DNA of 64,000 nucleotides from Bacillus sp. ISL-18 (GTDB taxonomy: Bacteria > Bacillota > Bacilli > Bacillales > Cytobacillaceae): the NCBI RefSeq assembly GCF_018613415.1, contig NZ_JAGGQG010000006.1:248001-312000 (forward strand), in the 5' to 3' direction. Below the pieces are notes generated by a model, which was not told the DNA's origin, did not search any database, and saw nothing but the letters and a program-made list of their open reading frames with translations. The translations under genes were made by a program, and so were the position numbers. Below, in pieces: positions 63,321-64,000 of the stretch (positions are counted from its first letter, which is position 1; every line of letters begins with the position of its first letter).

Positions 63321-64000
63321 CTATTTGGGGGGGTGTGTGACAAGGTCAACGAGCACAATCTCTTTTTGTGGTTCTTTTAGTATCGTTTCTAATTCGGTGC
63401 TCGTAGTTGGGCGGACACCCTTAATTCCAAAACTCTGGGCCAGTTGAACAAAATCAGGGTTTTGAAAGGTTACCCCGGAGCTTTCGCCAAACTTCTTGTT
63501 CATTTGCATGACTTCAAGCTTTAACATTGAATCATCCAACACGATGATGGTGAAGGAGAGTCCGAGACGCATGGCGGTTTCGATTTCTGCAAAATTCATG
63601 AGGGCACCACCGTCACCGGTTATACAAATAACCGGATCGTTTGGGCATGCTAGTTTAGCCCCGATGGACCCTGGAATTGCAATCCCCATTGTAGCGAGGC
63701 CATTAGAGACAATTAACCGGTTCGGGCTATTAGGTTGATAGGTTTTGGCTATCGATACTTTATGTGCGCCGACATCGGAAATAAGTATGGTGTCCTCTGT
63801 GGAATGTTTTTCAATCAGCTTGAGAACATTTTCGATCGTTAGTGATTCATCTACTTGTTTATTTATTTGATAGCTTGTTTCTATGTTTGCTTGGAGGCTG
63901 CCCGTTGGACTCCATGATTTTGCAGTCAGTGCAGCTTGGTTTAAAGCATGTAGAGTTTTCTTTATATTTCCGACGAGCTCGCCTTTTACCGGATAATATT
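63321..64000 (-). CDS. acetolactate synthase-like thiamine-diphosphate enzyme, C-terminal part
   Basis: The minus-strand frame is open from the window edge to the stop at 63321, giving about 226 C-terminal residues; the start lies outside. Before the first Met at 63689 it reads DTILISDVGAHKVSIAKTYQPN and SPNRLIVSNGLATMGIAIPG, and after it ACPNDPVICITGDGGALMNFAEIETA, the ThDP-Mg motif. This is the pattern of AlsS/IlvB-type acetolactate synthases, perhaps a catabolic AlsS relative or another ThDP-dependent carboligase or decarboxylase. The tail ends in LVTHPPK. It is upstream of the oxidoreductase operon but separated from it by a terminator. Confidence 0.85.
   Translation of the reverse strand, partial: YYPVKGELVGNIKKTLHALNQAALTAKSWSPTGSLQANIETSYQINKQVDESLTIENVLKLIEKHSTEDTILISDVGAHKVSIAKTYQPNSPNRLIVSNGLATMGIAIPGSIGAKLACPNDPVICITGDGGALMNFAEIETAMRLGLSFTIIVLDDSMLKLEVMQMNKKFGESSGVTFQNPDFVQLAQSFGIKGVRPTTSTELETILKEPQKEIVLVDLVTHPPK

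Overview
The window reads as chromosome from a low-GC, spore-forming Gram-positive bacterium of the Bacillaceae, probably a soil or plant-litter Bacillus/Neobacillus-type species. The grounds are strong AGGAGG ribosome binding sites, frequent TTG and GTG starts, a CotF-like spore coat protein, a preQ1-I riboswitch ahead of queCDE, B. subtilis-like gene sets (yrk, puc, ywr, yhj) and compact intrinsic terminators. I saw no rRNA, tRNA, CRISPR array, prophage or intact insertion sequence.

Layout. 0-5 kb: housekeeping and small genes (SDR epimerase, DUF3231 protein, truncated hemoglobin, SET protein, threonine deaminase). 5.0-8.0 kb: a 52-bp hairpin minisatellite and a (TATC)15 microsatellite run into a decayed YesM-type sensor kinase, followed by an apparently intact response regulator. 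8.0-10.4 kb: RpiR regulator divergent from a 6-phospho-beta-glucosidase. 10.6-15.3 kb: a persulfide/sulfur-transfer regulon (CstR-like repressor, TusA, DsrE, rhodanese, TusA-rhodanese, rhodanese-MBL, TauE) with five copies of a CstR-type operator. 15.5-20.3 kb: secreted GH3, a CysJ-like reductase lacking the flavodoxin domain, and a secreted GH10 xylanase. 20.8-24.9 kb: amidase, gamma-glutamyltransferase and a two-gene chromate transporter.

24.9-33.1 kb is a purine (urate) catabolism island: HIU hydrolase, an FAD/NAD(P) oxidoreductase, OHCU decarboxylase, purine permease, PucR, allantoate amidohydrolase and ureidoglycine-glyoxylate aminotransferase. No uricase is visible, and the flavoprotein sits where a urate hydroxylase would be expected. 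33.2-36.4 kb: coat protein, an unknown protein, PatB-type C-S lyase. 36.4-43.0 kb: cytochrome c, TatC/TatA and a Tat-exported gluconate dehydrogenase-like pair, then LacI regulator and PfkB kinase. 43.0-45.0 kb: queuosine-precursor operon queCDE. 45-49.3 kb: FUSC-type membrane protein, DAO-family oxidase, yhjBC-like symporter.

49.3-52.0 kb: a TetR regulator with three TGACA-N3-TGTCA operators, driving itself and an extra FtsH protease. 52.2-57.4 kb: a 1702-residue secreted pectinase fusing a rhamnogalacturonan acetylesterase (CE12) to a rhamnogalacturonan lyase (PL11), with a perfect CcpA cre site upstream. 57.5-59.5 kb: RMD1-like protein and a PRPP synthetase paralog with altered catalytic residues. 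59.5-63.0 kb: a 21-bp tandem repeat and a two-gene 2-oxoacid:ferredoxin oxidoreductase made of alpha-beta and gamma-delta fusions. The window ends inside an acetolactate synthase-like gene.
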